Source: Mycolicibacter terrae
GTDB lineage: Bacteria > Actinomycetota > Actinomycetes > Mycobacteriales > Mycobacteriaceae
DNA: 64,000 bases
Assembly (NCBI RefSeq): GCF_010727125.1
Contig: NZ_AP022564.1
Coordinates: 3,348,001 to 3,412,000, forward strand
Direction of reading: 5' to 3'
The notes below the pieces were generated by a model. That model was not told where the DNA came from, did no database searches, and was given only the letters and a program-made list of their open reading frames with translations. Numbering within the stretch: position 1 is the first letter of the stretch; every line of letters begins with the position of its first letter. The translations under genes and the position numbers were made by a program. Positions 1-9,182 of this stretch are shown in pieces.

Positions 1-401
1 TCCGGCTTGGTCGCGGCGACCTCTTCGATCTCCATTCCGCCCTCGACCGAGCACATGGCCAGGTAGGTGCGGTTGGAGCGGTCGAGCAGGAAGGAGATGT
101 AGTACTCCTCGGCGATGTCACTGGCCTCGGCGACCAGCAGCTTCTTGACGATGTGGCCCTTGATGTCCAGGCCCAGGATGTTCTGCGCGTGAGTGAACGC
201 GTCTTCAGGGGTGGCGGCGTATTTGACGCCACCGGCCTTGCCGCGGCCGCCCACTTTGACCTGGGCCTTGACCATCACGGGCCGGCCGATCTCGGTGGCG
301 ATGTCCTTGGCGTCCTCAGCCGTGGTGGTTACTCGGCCCGGGGTGGTGGGCACGTTGTGCTTGGCGAACAGCTCCTTCGCCTGATACTCGAAAAGATCCA
401 T
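1..401 (-). CDS. sucC: Succinyl-CoA synthetase beta subunit, N-terminal part (runs off window)
   Basis: This is the ADP-forming succinate-CoA ligase beta subunit of the TCA cycle. The first 133 residues are visible, starting [18 protein letters not shown] and continuing with the [16 protein letters not shown] stretch of the ATP-grasp domain, both diagnostic for SucC. The start ATG is at 401. The 3' end and the expected sucD partner lie outside the window. It is divergent from the M23 peptidase gene, the same arrangement as sucC and Rv0950c in M. tuberculosis. Confidence 0.96.
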   Translation of the reverse strand, partial: MDLFEYQAKELFAKHNVPTTPGRVTTTAEDAKDIATEIGRPVMVKAQVKVGGRGKAGGVKYAATPEDAFTHAQNILGLDIKGHIVKKLLVAEASDIAEEYYISFLLDRSNRTYLAMCSVEGGMEIEEVAATKP

Positions 402-670
402 GGGCTCACTGTCTTATTACGGGTAGCCGGTAGGCCGGCACTGTCGGATTCAAGAGGATTTAACTCCCGAGGCACTGTATCGACCCCGCGGCGAGGTTCC
501 GCCCTCCCATACCATCGCTGTGGCACATCTCACCGCCCGTAAAACGTGATTAGTTTCACATTTGCGTCCGGATTTGACCGATGGCTTGCCACCGGATGCG
601 GAACTGGTTACCGTCACCGAGTCTAGGTCTTTATAACGTTCTGATTACGACCAGAGGATCTTCCAGGCTG

Positions 671-1717
671 ATGCAGCACGGATCACCCATGCGCCCGGTT
701 TCTCGCGGGGTCACCTCCCGCTATCGGAACGGCGCTGCGGCGGCTGCAAACCGGTCTTCTGTTCCGAGCCCCGCCGAGGTGACCGACATCATTCCTTTCA
801 ACGAGTTCGGACGGCTCGACGACGCCCCGTTCAGCGACGCCGCGTTTACCGGCGCCGCCTTCGACGGCTCGGCTGACGTGCTATCGGCGCCGGAGCTGGA
901 CGACATGACCGACACCGACAACATGCCGGTCCTGCGGCTGGCCTTCCCCCGCGGCGGCTACCCGGACGAGTACGTCTACGGCTTTCCGCGCGAAGCGGCC
1001 GGTGTGCCGGTCCGCCGCGGCGGAAAACACCGCAGCCAGCCCACCAGCGCGGTCAAGAGCCGCGTGATGATCGCCGCGATGGCCGCCGGCGCGGCCGCTG
1101 CCGCCGCGCACGCCGCCACCCACCCCTCGGGCGACGCCGTCGCCCGGCCCGCCGTACTGGTCGCCAGCAAGACGACGCTGAACGACGGCACCACCACCAC
1201 CTCCAGCCGCGGCATGCAGATGATCACGGTCAAGGCCGCGGCCAATGTCGTGGTGCACAACGAGGAGCTGGCCAAGGGCGTGGCCTTCGCCCAGGAGCGT
1301 GCCGAGCGCGAGGCCCGGCTGCAGCGCCCGCTGTTCGTCGCGCCGACCCAGGGCGCGTTCACCTCGAACTTCGGCTACCGCTGGGGTGTGCTGCACGCCG
1401 GCATCGACATCGCCAACGCCATCGGCACCCCGATCCTGGCGGCTTCCGACGGCGTGGTGATCGAGTCCGGCGCCAGCGCCGGCTACGGCATGCTGGTCAA
1501 ACTGCGTCACTCCGACGGCACGGTCACGCTCTACGGGCACATCAACCGGTCGCTGGTCAGCGTCGGCGAGCGCGTCATGGCCGGCGACCAGATCGCCGAG
1601 ATGGGCAACCGCGGCTATTCCACCGGCCCGCACTTGCACTTCGAGGTGCTGCAGAACGGCACCAGCAGGATCGACCCGACTTCTTGGCTCGCCAAGCGCG
1701 GGATCAATTTCGCTTAA
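671..1717 (+). CDS. M23 (LytM-type) metallopeptidase, membrane-anchored
   Basis: A putative zinc endopeptidase acting on peptidoglycan cross-bridges outside the membrane. The C-terminal third is a complete LytM domain: the HAGID zinc-ligand motif follows the NFGYRWG strand, and the second HxH motif is in GPHLHFEV. An Ala-rich stretch starting MIAAMAAGAAAAAA and preceded by basic residues (about residues 135-155) is probably one membrane anchor. The ATG at 671 has a GAGG-like ribosome site; ATG 689 is an alternative, and the frame is open back to 581. A TTACCG (608-613)/18 bp/TATAAC (632-637) pair is a possible promoter. The gene resembles M. tuberculosis Rv0950c in position and domain. Confidence 0.88.
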   Translation: MQHGSPMRPVSRGVTSRYRNGAAAAANRSSVPSPAEVTDIIPFNEFGRLDDAPFSDAAFTGAAFDGSADVLSAPELDDMTDTDNMPVLRLAFPRGGYPDEYVYGFPREAAGVPVRRGGKHRSQPTSAVKSRVMIAAMAAGAAAAAAHAATHPSGDAVARPAVLVASKTTLNDGTTTTSSRGMQMITVKAAANVVVHNEELAKGVAFAQERAEREARLQRPLFVAPTQGAFTSNFGYRWGVLHAGIDIANAIGTPILAASDGVVIESGASAGYGMLVKLRHSDGTVTLYGHINRSLVSVGERVMAGDQIAEMGNRGYSTGPHLHFEVLQNGTSRIDPTSWLAKRGINFA

Positions 1718-1726
1718 CCTGGGTTG

Positions 1727-2287
1727 GTGACCGACCGCCACCATCCGCCCACCGGTGCTAACCCCTCGAGTCCTTCCGGAACCGATCCGGCCAGTGCTGC
1801 CAGCCGCATCATCCGCCGGGCCCCTACCGGCGCCATCCCGATCGTCACCGGTGCGCAGCGGATGCCCCCGGCGGCACAGCCCCCGGTGGCTCCCCGGCCG
1901 GCCCCGACCCAGACCCCGTCGGCCGTTGTCCCGATCAGCGCCTGCGTGTTGTCCATCGTGGGCTGCTGGGCCACCTCGGTGGTATCCACCGACCTGATTG
2001 CCAGCTGGTGGCACACCGACCGGCTGTTCTGCGTCGCAGTGGGTTTCTTGAGCCTGGTGTTCGCGGTGACGACGGTGACCGGGGTGATCATGCTGCTGCT
2101 GCGTCGTCCGCTGGGCCGATACCTGATCGCGATCGGTGCCGTGGTCGCGCTCCTGACCTTTGGCAGTCTTTTCCTCGCGGGCGCCCGAGTGCCGGGGATC
2201 GTGCACGTGATCCCGTTCATCCAGGCCGCCACCGTCGCGGCAGCACTGCACCCGGCCACCAGACGCTGGCTGTCGGAGTCGTTTTAG
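1727..2287 (+). CDS. Conserved four-helix membrane protein
   Basis: A protein of about 186 residues with a Pro-rich cytoplasmic N-terminus (about 60 residues) followed by four hydrophobic segments, beginning near VVPISACVLSIVG, LFCVAVGFLSLVF, YLIAIGAVVALLT and HVIPFIQAATVAA. No enzymatic motif is visible and I do not recognise a named family. It starts only a few bases after the M23 peptidase stop (GTG 1727, with TTG 1724 as alternative), so the two are probably co-transcribed. Its stop codon overlaps that of convergent uvrD1 by 4 bp. Confidence 0.8.
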   Translation: MTDRHHPPTGANPSSPSGTDPASAASRIIRRAPTGAIPIVTGAQRMPPAAQPPVAPRPAPTQTPSAVVPISACVLSIVGCWATSVVSTDLIASWWHTDRLFCVAVGFLSLVFAVTTVTGVIMLLLRRPLGRYLIAIGAVVALLTFGSLFLAGARVPGIVHVIPFIQAATVAAALHPATRRWLSESF

Positions 2288-4602
2288 AGCTTGGTCACCG
2301 GCGCGTGGTTGTGCATCAGCTTGACCCGCCCGGAACTGCCGAAGTCGATCAGCGACATCGCCGACTCCCCCACCCCGGAGACTTCCTCCACCCGGCCCAG
2401 GCCGTACTTGTCGTGCGTCACCCGGTCCCCGGGCGCCAGCACCAACAACGGCCGGTTTCCGGAGCGGCTCGGTGCCGGCCGCGGCGTACCGAACCGGCCG
2501 GCACCGCTGACCGGGGCGCTCGGCGCCGCGGTGGCATCGGTGCGCCGCCAGTCGACGAGCTCCTGCGGGATCTCCCGCAGAAAGCGTGACTCCGGGTTCA
2601 GCATCGGTTGGCCCCACGATGAGCGCACCTTGGCCCGGCTGAGGTAGAGCCGTTGCCGGGCCCGGGTGAGGCCGACGTAGGCCAGCCGGCGTTCCTCGGA
2701 GAGCTCGCGGGCATCGCCCAGCGACCGCATGTGCGGAAACATGCCGTCCTCCCAGCCGATGACGAACACCACCGGGAATTCCAGCCCCTTGGCGGTGTGC
2801 AGGGTCATCAGCGTGACCATTCCGGAGCCGTGCTCGGGGATCTCGTCGGTGTCGGCGATCAGCGAGACCCGCTCCAGGAACGCCGCCAGCACGCCGACGT
2901 CAGGGATGTCTTCTTCCTCGTCCAGCCTGTCCTGTTCGGCGAGTGCGTTGGCCCGGTCGATGCTGAATTCGTGTGCGACGCTGACGAGTTCGTTGATATT
3001 GTCCAGCCGGGCCAAATCCTGCGGATCGGTGGAGGCCTCGAGTTCGGCGCGGTAACCGGTGCGGTCCAGCACCATCTCGACCAGCCCGCCGAGGTCGTCG
3101 TCGCACGTGTTGAGGTGTGCCCGCAGTTCGTCGAGCATCGCGACGAACGCCGAGATCGCGTTCTGGGAGCGGGTATTGAACATCGGCACCTGCCCTTCGG
3201 CAGCGGCGCGCAGTGCGGCGGCGAATCCGGTGCCGGTGTTCTCGGCGTGCACCGACACGCACGCCTCGGCGCGGTCCCCGATGCCGCGGCGCGGGGTGTT
3301 GAGGATGCGCCGCAGGCTCACCGCGTCGCCTGGGTTGTCCAGCACCCGCAGGTAGGCGATGACGTCGCGGATCTCTTTGCGCTCGTAAAAACGCACGCCG
3401 CCAACGACTTTGTACGGGATGCCGGCGCGGATGAACACCTCTTCCAGCGAACGGGACGCGTTGTTGGTGCGGTAGAAGATCGCGATGTCGGAGTAGTTGA
3501 CCGCGCCGGCGTCGGACAGGGCGTCTATCTCCTGTGCGACGAACCGCGCCTCGTCGTGCTCGTTGTCGGCGACATAGCCGACGATCAGCTCGCCGTCACC
3601 GGAGTCGGTCCACAACCGCTTCTCCCGGCGTCCGGAGTTGTACGCGATCACCGCGTTGGCCGCCGACAGGATGTTCTGGGTGGAGCGGTAGTTCTGCTCC
3701 AGCAACATCGTCGTCGCGTCCGGGTAGTCGCGCTCGAAGTCCTCGATGTTGCGGATGGTCGCGCCACGAAAGGCGTAGATCGACTGGTCGGCGTCCCCGA
3801 CCACGCACAGCTCCGCCGGCGGGATGTCACTCGCCTGTTCACCCGCCATTGAGTGCCCCGCCAGCTCGCGCACCAGCACGTACTGCGCGTGGTTGGTGTC
3901 CTGGTACTCATCGACCAGGATGTGCCGGAACCGGCGGCGGTAATGCTGGGCGATCTCCGGGAACGCCTGCAGGATGCCGACCGTCTCGCCGATCAGGTCG
4001 TCGAAGTCCAGGGCGTTGGCCGAGCGCAGCCGGCGCTGGTATTCGGCGTACACCGCAGCCACAACCCGGCTCAGGTCATCGGAGTCTTCAGTCAGGTCGG
4101 CCAGCGCTCGGTCGGGGTCGATCAGTTCGTTCTTGAGGTTGGAGATCGCATTGGCCAGCAGCCGCGGCGAGTGCCGTTTGACGTCGAGGCCCATGTCGCG
4201 GCCGATCATCAACAGCAGCCGCCGCGAGTCGTCGGCGTCGTAGATGGAGAAGTTGGAGTTCAGCCCGGGAACCACCGAGGCCTGGTTGCGCAGAATCCGC
4301 ACGCAGGTGGAGTGAAACGTCGATACCCACATGACGCGGGCGCGCGGGCCGATCAGCGACACCACCCGCTCCCGCATCTCGGCGGCGGCCTTGTTGGTGA
4401 AGGTGATCGCCAGTACCTGCCCCACCCCGACGTCCCGGGCGGCCAGCAGGTAGGCGATGCGCCGGGTGAGCACCGCGGTCTTGCCCGAGCCGGCGCCGGC
4501 GACGATCAGCAGCGGCGAGCCCTCATGCAGTACGGCCTGGCGCTGCTGCGGGTTGAGCCCGTCGAGCAGGTGATCGGTTTGCGGAGTCGCGTGCACTGTC
4601 AT
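2284..4602 (-). CDS. uvrD1: ATP-dependent DNA helicase UvrD1/PcrA
   Basis: A superfamily 1A 3'-5' helicase of DNA repair, 772 residues, close to the usual length of mycobacterial UvrD1. Walker A is GAGSGKT at residues 36-42 and motif II is LVDEYQDTN. Other recognisable helicase stretches include QSIYAFRGA, LEQNYRS and TLMTLHTAKGLEFPVVF. The C-terminal segment starting RVTHDKYGLGRVEEV is the Tudor-like tail that in M. tuberculosis and B. subtilis relatives binds RNA polymerase. In mycobacteria UvrD1 works with Ku, which is encoded about 18 kb away here. The start MTVHATPQ at 4602 was preferred over a 16-residue longer frame because it matches the family N-terminus. Confidence 0.96.
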   Translation of the reverse strand: MTVHATPQTDHLLDGLNPQQRQAVLHEGSPLLIVAGAGSGKTAVLTRRIAYLLAARDVGVGQVLAITFTNKAAAEMRERVVSLIGPRARVMWVSTFHSTCVRILRNQASVVPGLNSNFSIYDADDSRRLLLMIGRDMGLDVKRHSPRLLANAISNLKNELIDPDRALADLTEDSDDLSRVVAAVYAEYQRRLRSANALDFDDLIGETVGILQAFPEIAQHYRRRFRHILVDEYQDTNHAQYVLVRELAGHSMAGEQASDIPPAELCVVGDADQSIYAFRGATIRNIEDFERDYPDATTMLLEQNYRSTQNILSAANAVIAYNSGRREKRLWTDSGDGELIVGYVADNEHDEARFVAQEIDALSDAGAVNYSDIAIFYRTNNASRSLEEVFIRAGIPYKVVGGVRFYERKEIRDVIAYLRVLDNPGDAVSLRRILNTPRRGIGDRAEACVSVHAENTGTGFAAALRAAAEGQVPMFNTRSQNAISAFVAMLDELRAHLNTCDDDLGGLVEMVLDRTGYRAELEASTDPQDLARLDNINELVSVAHEFSIDRANALAEQDRLDEEEDIPDVGVLAAFLERVSLIADTDEIPEHGSGMVTLMTLHTAKGLEFPVVFVIGWEDGMFPHMRSLGDARELSEERRLAYVGLTRARQRLYLSRAKVRSSWGQPMLNPESRFLREIPQELVDWRRTDATAAPSAPVSGAGRFGTPRPAPSRSGNRPLLVLAPGDRVTHDKYGLGRVEEVSGVGESAMSLIDFGSSGRVKLMHNHAPVTKL

Positions 4603-4805
4603 ATCGCAACCCAACGTACCGCCGCCAGACGACAGTCTTTGCGCTGGCACGGCCCTTAGTGGCAGACTCGTTTCGTGCGCGACACACAGCGTCGATTTTT
4701 CTACGGGTACCGATCAGCGGTGCCCGTGGTTTAGACGCAACGCCTGCGCCCCGCGGTCCGCTTCGCCGACCCGGGGCTTGTCTGTTGTGTGAGGCCGGAT
4801 CGCCG

Positions 4806-5114
4806 ATGGGACCAGAAAACACCAACAGCGAGAATCTGGAGTCCGAACCCATGACTGCCCAACCCCAACAGCTGCCTGACATCGATGAACTGCGCCACGA
4901 GATCGACCGGCTCGACGCCGAGATCCTGGCCGCGGTCAAGCGACGCACCGAGGTGTCGCAGGAGATCGGCAAGGCCCGGATGGCCTCGGGCGGCACCCGA
5001 CTGGTGCACAGCCGGGAGATGAAGGTGCTCGAGCGTTACAGCGAGCTCGGCCAGGACGGCAAAGACCTGGCGATGCTGCTGCTGCGACTGGGCCGCGGCC
5101 GACTCGGTCACTAA
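4806..5114 (+). CDS. Intracellular chorismate mutase, AroQ-delta type
   Basis: A short (102 residue) all-helical chorismate mutase converting chorismate to prephenate for Phe/Tyr synthesis. The sequence carries LRHEIDRLDAEILAAVKRR and GKARMASGGTRLVHSR, which supply the active-site Arg/Lys residues of the AroQ fold, and ends in GRGRLGH. In M. tuberculosis Rv0948c this RLGH tail is the contact through which DAHP synthase AroG activates an intrinsically weak enzyme, so the same dependence is expected here (inference by homology). Start ATG 4806 was chosen by similarity to Rv0948c; ATG 4851 is an alternative. It is divergent from uvrD1 and followed 51 bp later by pgi. Confidence 0.95.
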   Translation: MGPENTNSENLESEPMTAQPQQLPDIDELRHEIDRLDAEILAAVKRRTEVSQEIGKARMASGGTRLVHSREMKVLERYSELGQDGKDLAMLLLRLGRGRLGH

Positions 5115-5165
5115 GCGGCTTTGACCGGCCTGCGCCGGGTTCGCGATCGCCGCTAGTGTCGGGGA

Positions 5166-6830
5166 ATGAGTCCCGTTCAACAGATCCCCGACATCTCCGC
5201 CACCCCGGCCTGGGACGCGTTGCGCAAGCACCACCAGCGGATCGGCGATGCTCACCTGCGTCAGCTGTTCGCCGACGACCCCGAACGGGGCGAGAAGTTC
5301 ACCATCACCGTCGGCGACCTCTACATCGACTACAGCAAGCACCGCCTCACCGACGAGACCGTCGGCCTGCTGCTCGATCTGGCCCGGGCGGCCGGCCTGG
5401 AGGAACGGCGCGACGCGATGTTCGCCGGGGTGCACATCAACACCTCCGAGGACCGGGCGGTGCTGCACACCGCGTTACGGCTGCCGCGCAACGCCGACCT
5501 GAACGTCGACGGTCAGGACGTCATCGCCGACGTGCATGCGGTGCTCGACGCGATGGGCGACTTCACCGACCGGCTGCGCAGTGGGGAATGGACCGGAGCC
5601 ACCGGAAAGCGCATCGAGACCGTCGTCAACATCGGCATCGGCGGCTCAGATCTCGGCCCGGTGATGGTCGACCGGGCACTGCGCCATTACGCCGATGCCG
5701 GCGTCTCGGCGCGGTTCGTCTCCAATGTCGATCCGGCCGACCTGATCGCAAAGCTGGCCGGTTTAGACCCCGCGACAACGCTTTTCATCGTGGCCTCCAA
5801 GACGTTCTCGACACTGGAGACGCTGACCAACGCCACCGCGGCCAGGCGCTGGCTGACCGGCGCCCTGGGCGATGCCGCGGTGTCGAAGCATTTCGTGGCG
5901 GTCTCCACCAATGCCGGGCTGGTCGAGGAGTTCGGTATCGACACCGCGAACATGTTCGGCTTCTGGGACTGGGTCGGCGGGCGGTACTCGGTGGATTCGG
6001 CGATCGGGCTGTCGGTGATGGCGGTGATCGGCCGGGAGCGCTTCGCGGAGTTCCTCGCCGGATTCCACGTCGTCGACCAGCATTTCCGCACTGCGCCATT
6101 GGAATCCAACGCGCCCGCGCTGCTCGGCCTGATCGGGCTGTGGTATTCCAACTTCTTCGGCGCCCAGTCCCGCGCGGTGCTGCCCTACTCAAACGATTTG
6201 GACCGCTTCGCGGCGTATCTGCAGCAGCTCACCATGGAATCCAACGGCAAGTCGACCCGCGCCGACGGCTCCCCGGTGGTCACCGACACCGGCGAGATCT
6301 TCTGGGGTGAGCCGGGAACCAACGGCCAACACGCGTTCTACCAGTTGCTGCACCAGGGCACCCGGCTGGTGCCGGCCGACTTCATCGGCTTCTCCCAGCC
6401 CCTCGACGACCTGGCCACCGCCGATGGCACCGGCAGCATGCACGACCTGCTGATGAGCAACTTCTTCGCCCAGACCCAGGTGCTGGCGTTCGGCAAGACC
6501 GCCGAGGAGATCGCCGCAGAAGGAACGCCCGCAGACGTCGTGCCGCACAAGGTGATGCCGGGCAACCGGCCGACCACCTCGATTCTGGCCTCCCGGCTCA
6601 CCCCCTCGGTGCTGGGCCAGCTGATCGCGCTCTACGAGCATCAGGTGTTCACCGAGGGCGTGGTGTGGGGCATCGACTCCTTCGACCAGTGGGGGGTGGA
6701 GTTGGGCAAGACGCAGGCCAAGGCGCTGCTGCCGGTGCTGACCGACGACTCCTCCCCGCAGCCGCAGACCGACAGCTCCACCGACGCGCTGGTGCGTCGC
6801 TACCGGGTGGAGCGCGGCCGAACGAAGTAG
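5166..6830 (+). CDS. pgi: Glucose-6-phosphate isomerase
   Basis: Interconverts glucose-6-phosphate and fructose-6-phosphate in the cytoplasm. At 554 residues it has the normal bacterial Pgi length. Visible family signatures are [13 protein letters not shown], the sugar-phosphate binding stretch IVASKTFST, the [13 protein letters not shown] block, the catalytic [19 protein letters not shown] region and the C-terminal [14 protein letters not shown]. Start MSPVQQIPD at ATG 5166. The gene follows the chorismate mutase by 51 bp in the same orientation, as in M. tuberculosis Rv0946c-Rv0948c. Confidence 0.97.
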   Translation: MSPVQQIPDISATPAWDALRKHHQRIGDAHLRQLFADDPERGEKFTITVGDLYIDYSKHRLTDETVGLLLDLARAAGLEERRDAMFAGVHINTSEDRAVLHTALRLPRNADLNVDGQDVIADVHAVLDAMGDFTDRLRSGEWTGATGKRIETVVNIGIGGSDLGPVMVDRALRHYADAGVSARFVSNVDPADLIAKLAGLDPATTLFIVASKTFSTLETLTNATAARRWLTGALGDAAVSKHFVAVSTNAGLVEEFGIDTANMFGFWDWVGGRYSVDSAIGLSVMAVIGRERFAEFLAGFHVVDQHFRTAPLESNAPALLGLIGLWYSNFFGAQSRAVLPYSNDLDRFAAYLQQLTMESNGKSTRADGSPVVTDTGEIFWGEPGTNGQHAFYQLLHQGTRLVPADFIGFSQPLDDLATADGTGSMHDLLMSNFFAQTQVLAFGKTAEEIAAEGTPADVVPHKVMPGNRPTTSILASRLTPSVLGQLIALYEHQVFTEGVVWGIDSFDQWGVELGKTQAKALLPVLTDDSSPQPQTDSSTDALVRRYRVERGRTK

Positions 6831-7292
6831 TCACCGGGGCGGCGCCGGGCGGACTTTTTCTCTCAGCCTGACTTTTTACCGGCCACCGCGGATCTCGGCC
6901 GGCTCGGGCGCCCGCCGCTCCAGACGGCCGATCGGCGACGCCCTGTGGCCGGGCCGCGTTGAGCCGTTCTCGACCGTCGGTTTCCCGCGGCGAGATGCGA
7001 GTCGTTTCCACAGTAGGGGCGATGGGCGCCTCGCATCGGGATTCCCACGTCGGCAACGGATTTCGCCACAGAATTCACACCCGCGACGATGGCGGCCGGG
7101 TGCGGGCGGGGTATCGGCCGAGCCGATCCCGGGCGATCGGGTTCCGCAGCGCCGCGGCGAGCGGCGGCCGGGTTCGCCGGCATCTTCTCCGCTGCCGGGG
7201 AAGCGGATGGGTCACCGGCCCGGGCCAGAAGGCAGCCCATCACCGGAACGATCGAGATGTCGACTCCCGGCTCGTTCTTTAGGCTTCGCGCC
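6831..7292 (+). other. 460-bp gap between pgi and the polycysteine leader ORF
   Basis: No convincing gene is visible on either strand; the open frames here have low-complexity Arg/Pro/Ser composition typical of shadow frames in GC-rich DNA. The only recognisable element is the promoter of the leader ORF at its right end. In relatives a sulfate-binding protein gene (subI) would be expected near cysT; I see no remnant of it. Confidence 0.5.
7280..7285 (+). promoter_or_regulatory. -10 element of a leaderless promoter
   Basis: TAGGCT fits the mycobacterial TANNNT -10 consensus and lies exactly 7 nt before the ATG at 7293. This is the spacing expected if transcription starts on the A of the ATG, i.e. 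a leaderless mRNA. No clear -35 is needed for this class. Confidence 0.55.
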
Positions 7293-7358
7293 ATGCAGAT
7301 GGCATCCGGTGTCTGGCGGCGTAGCGCCGTGGTTTTGCTGCTGCACTGTTGTTGCTGA
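7293..7358 (+). CDS. Polycysteine leader peptide (candidate cysteine attenuator of cysTW)
   Basis: A 21-codon ORF that begins MQMASGVWRR and ends LLLHCCC followed by TGA, so three consecutive Cys codons (TGT TGT TGC) directly precede the stop. Leaderless polycysteine ORFs upstream of sulfur-assimilation operons are established in mycobacteria as cysteine-responsive attenuators: stalling at the Cys codons when cysteine is scarce frees downstream expression. Here the ORF precedes sulfate permease genes and has a -10 placed for leaderless transcription, which fits that model. A strong hairpin follows at 7411-7430. The peptide itself probably has no function. Regulation is inferred; the Cys tract, the -10 spacing and the context are seen directly. 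Confidence 0.75.
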   Translation: MQMASGVWRRSAVVLLLHCCC

Positions 7359-7410
7359 CTCCTCGCCGAACGGTTTGCCGGCGATTCAGACGCAGATACC
7401 AGTTCTCGGT

Positions 7411-7430
7411 GGTCACTGTCGGCAGTGACC
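7411..7430 (+). promoter_or_regulatory. Perfect hairpin between leader ORF and cysT
   Basis: GGTCACTG and CAGTGACC form a perfect 8-bp stem closed by a TCGG tetraloop. It lies 52 bp after the leader stop and about 150 bp before the cysT start. No T-run follows, so it is not a classical intrinsic terminator. It could be one arm of an attenuator structure or a protein operator. Confidence 0.5.
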
Positions 7431-7578
7431 CGTGCCGAACATCCGGCGTTGGAAGGCCCGCATGTATTTGTCCACCGCACCGGCGACCATCGACGCCGGG
7501 GTCTCCGGCAGAGATTTCCGGCAGGCCGCCGCCGGAATCCCGGCCACGGCGGCACACCCGCCGGCGTCCGGGCGATCG

Positions 7579-8364
7579 ATGGTCACGCCGCTTCGCATCG
7601 GCGTGACCACGCTATGGCTGTCGGTCATCGTGCTGCTGCCATTGGCGGCCATCGTCTGGCAAGCAGGCGGCAGGGGCTGGCAGGGGTTCTGGCTGGCCAT
7701 CACCTCACACGCGGCGATGGAATCCTTCCGGGTCACGCTGACGAGTGCGGTGCTGGTGACCGCGCTCGACGTGGTATTCGGCCTGGCGACCGCCTGGGTG
7801 TTGGTGCGCGATGCCTTCGTCGGGAAGGGCTTGATCGATGCGCTGATCGATCTGCCGTTCGCGCTGCCGACGATCGTCACCAGCTTGGTGATGTTGGCCC
7901 TGTACGGCAACGCCAGCCCCGTCGGCATTCATCTGCAGCACACTCCGGCCGGGGTGGTGATGGCGCTGGCCTTCGTCACGTTGCCCTTGGTGGTGCGCGC
8001 CGTCCAACCGGTGCTGCTGGAGCTCGATCGGGACGCTGAAGAGGCGGCCGCCTCACTGGGCGCCACGCGTCTGACGACCTTCCGCCTGGTTCTACTGCCG
8101 TCGCTGCGGCCCGCGCTGTTGACCGGGGCCGGGCTTGCGTTTTCGCGGTGCGTCGGGGAATTCGGCTCGGTCGTGACGATCGGTGGCGCGGTGCCCGGCA
8201 GGACCGAAGTGTCATCGCAGTGGATTCGCGCGTTGATCGAGACCGACGACCGCACCAGTGCAGCGGCGATATCGATTGTGTTATTGGCGATCTCGTTCGC
8301 TGTGTTGGTTTTGCTGCGGACCGTCGGCGGGCGTGCGGCCAAACGGGAGGAGGAGGACGGATGA
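7579..8364 (+). CDS. cysT: Sulfate/thiosulfate ABC transporter permease CysT
   Basis: Inner-membrane permease subunit of the sulfate importer, 261 residues from ATG 7579. Six hydrophobic segments are visible (first WLSVIVLLPLAAIVW), and the ABC-contact EAA loop reads EEAAASLGATRLTTFRLVLLPSLRPALL, here quoted as its start EEAAASLGA and its end LLPSLRPALL. The C-terminal EVSSQWIRALIE and AAKREEE match the actinobacterial CysT family. The frame is open further upstream to 7432, but the upstream residues are low complexity and the usual CysT has only a short cytoplasmic N-terminus. The stop overlaps the cysW start (ATGA). No periplasmic binding protein or ATPase gene is adjacent. Confidence 0.9.
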   Translation: MVTPLRIGVTTLWLSVIVLLPLAAIVWQAGGRGWQGFWLAITSHAAMESFRVTLTSAVLVTALDVVFGLATAWVLVRDAFVGKGLIDALIDLPFALPTIVTSLVMLALYGNASPVGIHLQHTPAGVVMALAFVTLPLVVRAVQPVLLELDRDAEEAAASLGATRLTTFRLVLLPSLRPALLTGAGLAFSRCVGEFGSVVTIGGAVPGRTEVSSQWIRALIETDDRTSAAAISIVLLAISFAVLVLLRTVGGRAAKREEEDG

Positions 8365-9182
8365 CACCGCGGTTGGAGCGGCGTCATCTCCTGCGGGTCG
8401 GTGTCTTGGCCTATATCGGCGTGATGCTGATCGCTCCGGTGTCGATAATCCTGTACCGGACATTTCGTCCCGGGTTCGGGCACTTCTGGGCCTGGGTGAG
8501 CACCCCGGCGGCGGTCTCGGCGCTGAAGCTGTCCCTGCTGCTGGTCGTCATCGTGGTCCCGCTGAATGCGTTGTTCGGCGTTTTTACATCGATCCTGCTG
8601 GCGCGCACCAATTTTCGGGGACGATCAGTGCTTCAGGCGATCCTCGACATTCCGTTCGCGGTCTCGCCGATCATCGTGGGGGTCGCACTGATCGCGCTGT
8701 GGGGTTCGTCCGGGGCTCTGGGATTCGTGGAGAACACCCTCGGAATCAAGATCATCTTCGGGCTGCCCGGGATGGTACTGGCCAGCATTTTCGTCACCCT
8801 GCCGTTCGTCGTGCGCGAGGTTCAGCCGGTGCTCACGGAGGTCGGAATCGAACAGGAGCAGGCCGCGGCGACGCTGGGCTCGAGTTCGTGGCAGACGCTT
8901 TGGCGGATCACGCTGCCATCGATCCGCTGGGGCCTGACCTACGGCATTGTGCTGACCACCGCGCGCACGCTCGGCGAGTTCGGTGCCGTCATCATGGTGG
9001 CGTCGAACCTGCCGGGTGATTCACAGACGCTGACGTTATTGGTCAACGACCGTTACCACCGCGGAGCCGAGTACGGCGCCTACGCACTGTCGACGCTGCT
9101 GATGGGCGTCGCCGTGGCGTTCTTGATCGCGAAGGCGATCCTGCTGGTGTACCGCCTGCGGCTCAGGCGAAGCGTTTGGTGA
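8361..9182 (+). CDS. cysW: Sulfate/thiosulfate ABC transporter permease CysW
   Basis: Second permease subunit of the sulfate importer, 273 residues, starting MTPRLERRHLLRVG with an ATGA overlap to cysT and an AGGAGGA ribosome site inside cysT. Multiple membrane segments are visible, with the EAA motif QEQAAATLGSS...ITLPSIRWG and the CysW-typical ARTLGEFGAVIMV. Its end overlaps the convergent SDR gene by 20 bp. The usual cysA ATPase gene is missing downstream, so this pair must borrow its ATPase and binding protein from elsewhere or be non-functional. Confidence 0.9.
   Translation: MTPRLERRHLLRVGVLAYIGVMLIAPVSIILYRTFRPGFGHFWAWVSTPAAVSALKLSLLLVVIVVPLNALFGVFTSILLARTNFRGRSVLQAILDIPFAVSPIIVGVALIALWGSSGALGFVENTLGIKIIFGLPGMVLASIFVTLPFVVREVQPVLTEVGIEQEQAAATLGSSSWQTLWRITLPSIRWGLTYGIVLTTARTLGEFGAVIMVASNLPGDSQTLTLLVNDRYHRGAEYGAYALSTLLMGVAVAFLIAKAILLVYRLRLRRSVW

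Noticed and set aside
881..2617. 578-codon ORF on the minus strand
   Set aside because: It lies antisense to the M23 peptidase, the membrane protein and the end of uvrD1; composition is low-complexity Gly/Arg/Asp and it has no family signature. It is a GC-rich shadow frame.
7413..7928. Minus-strand ORF across the cysT start region
   Set aside because: It is mostly antisense to cysT; its last 40 codons look more protein-like but match nothing I can name.
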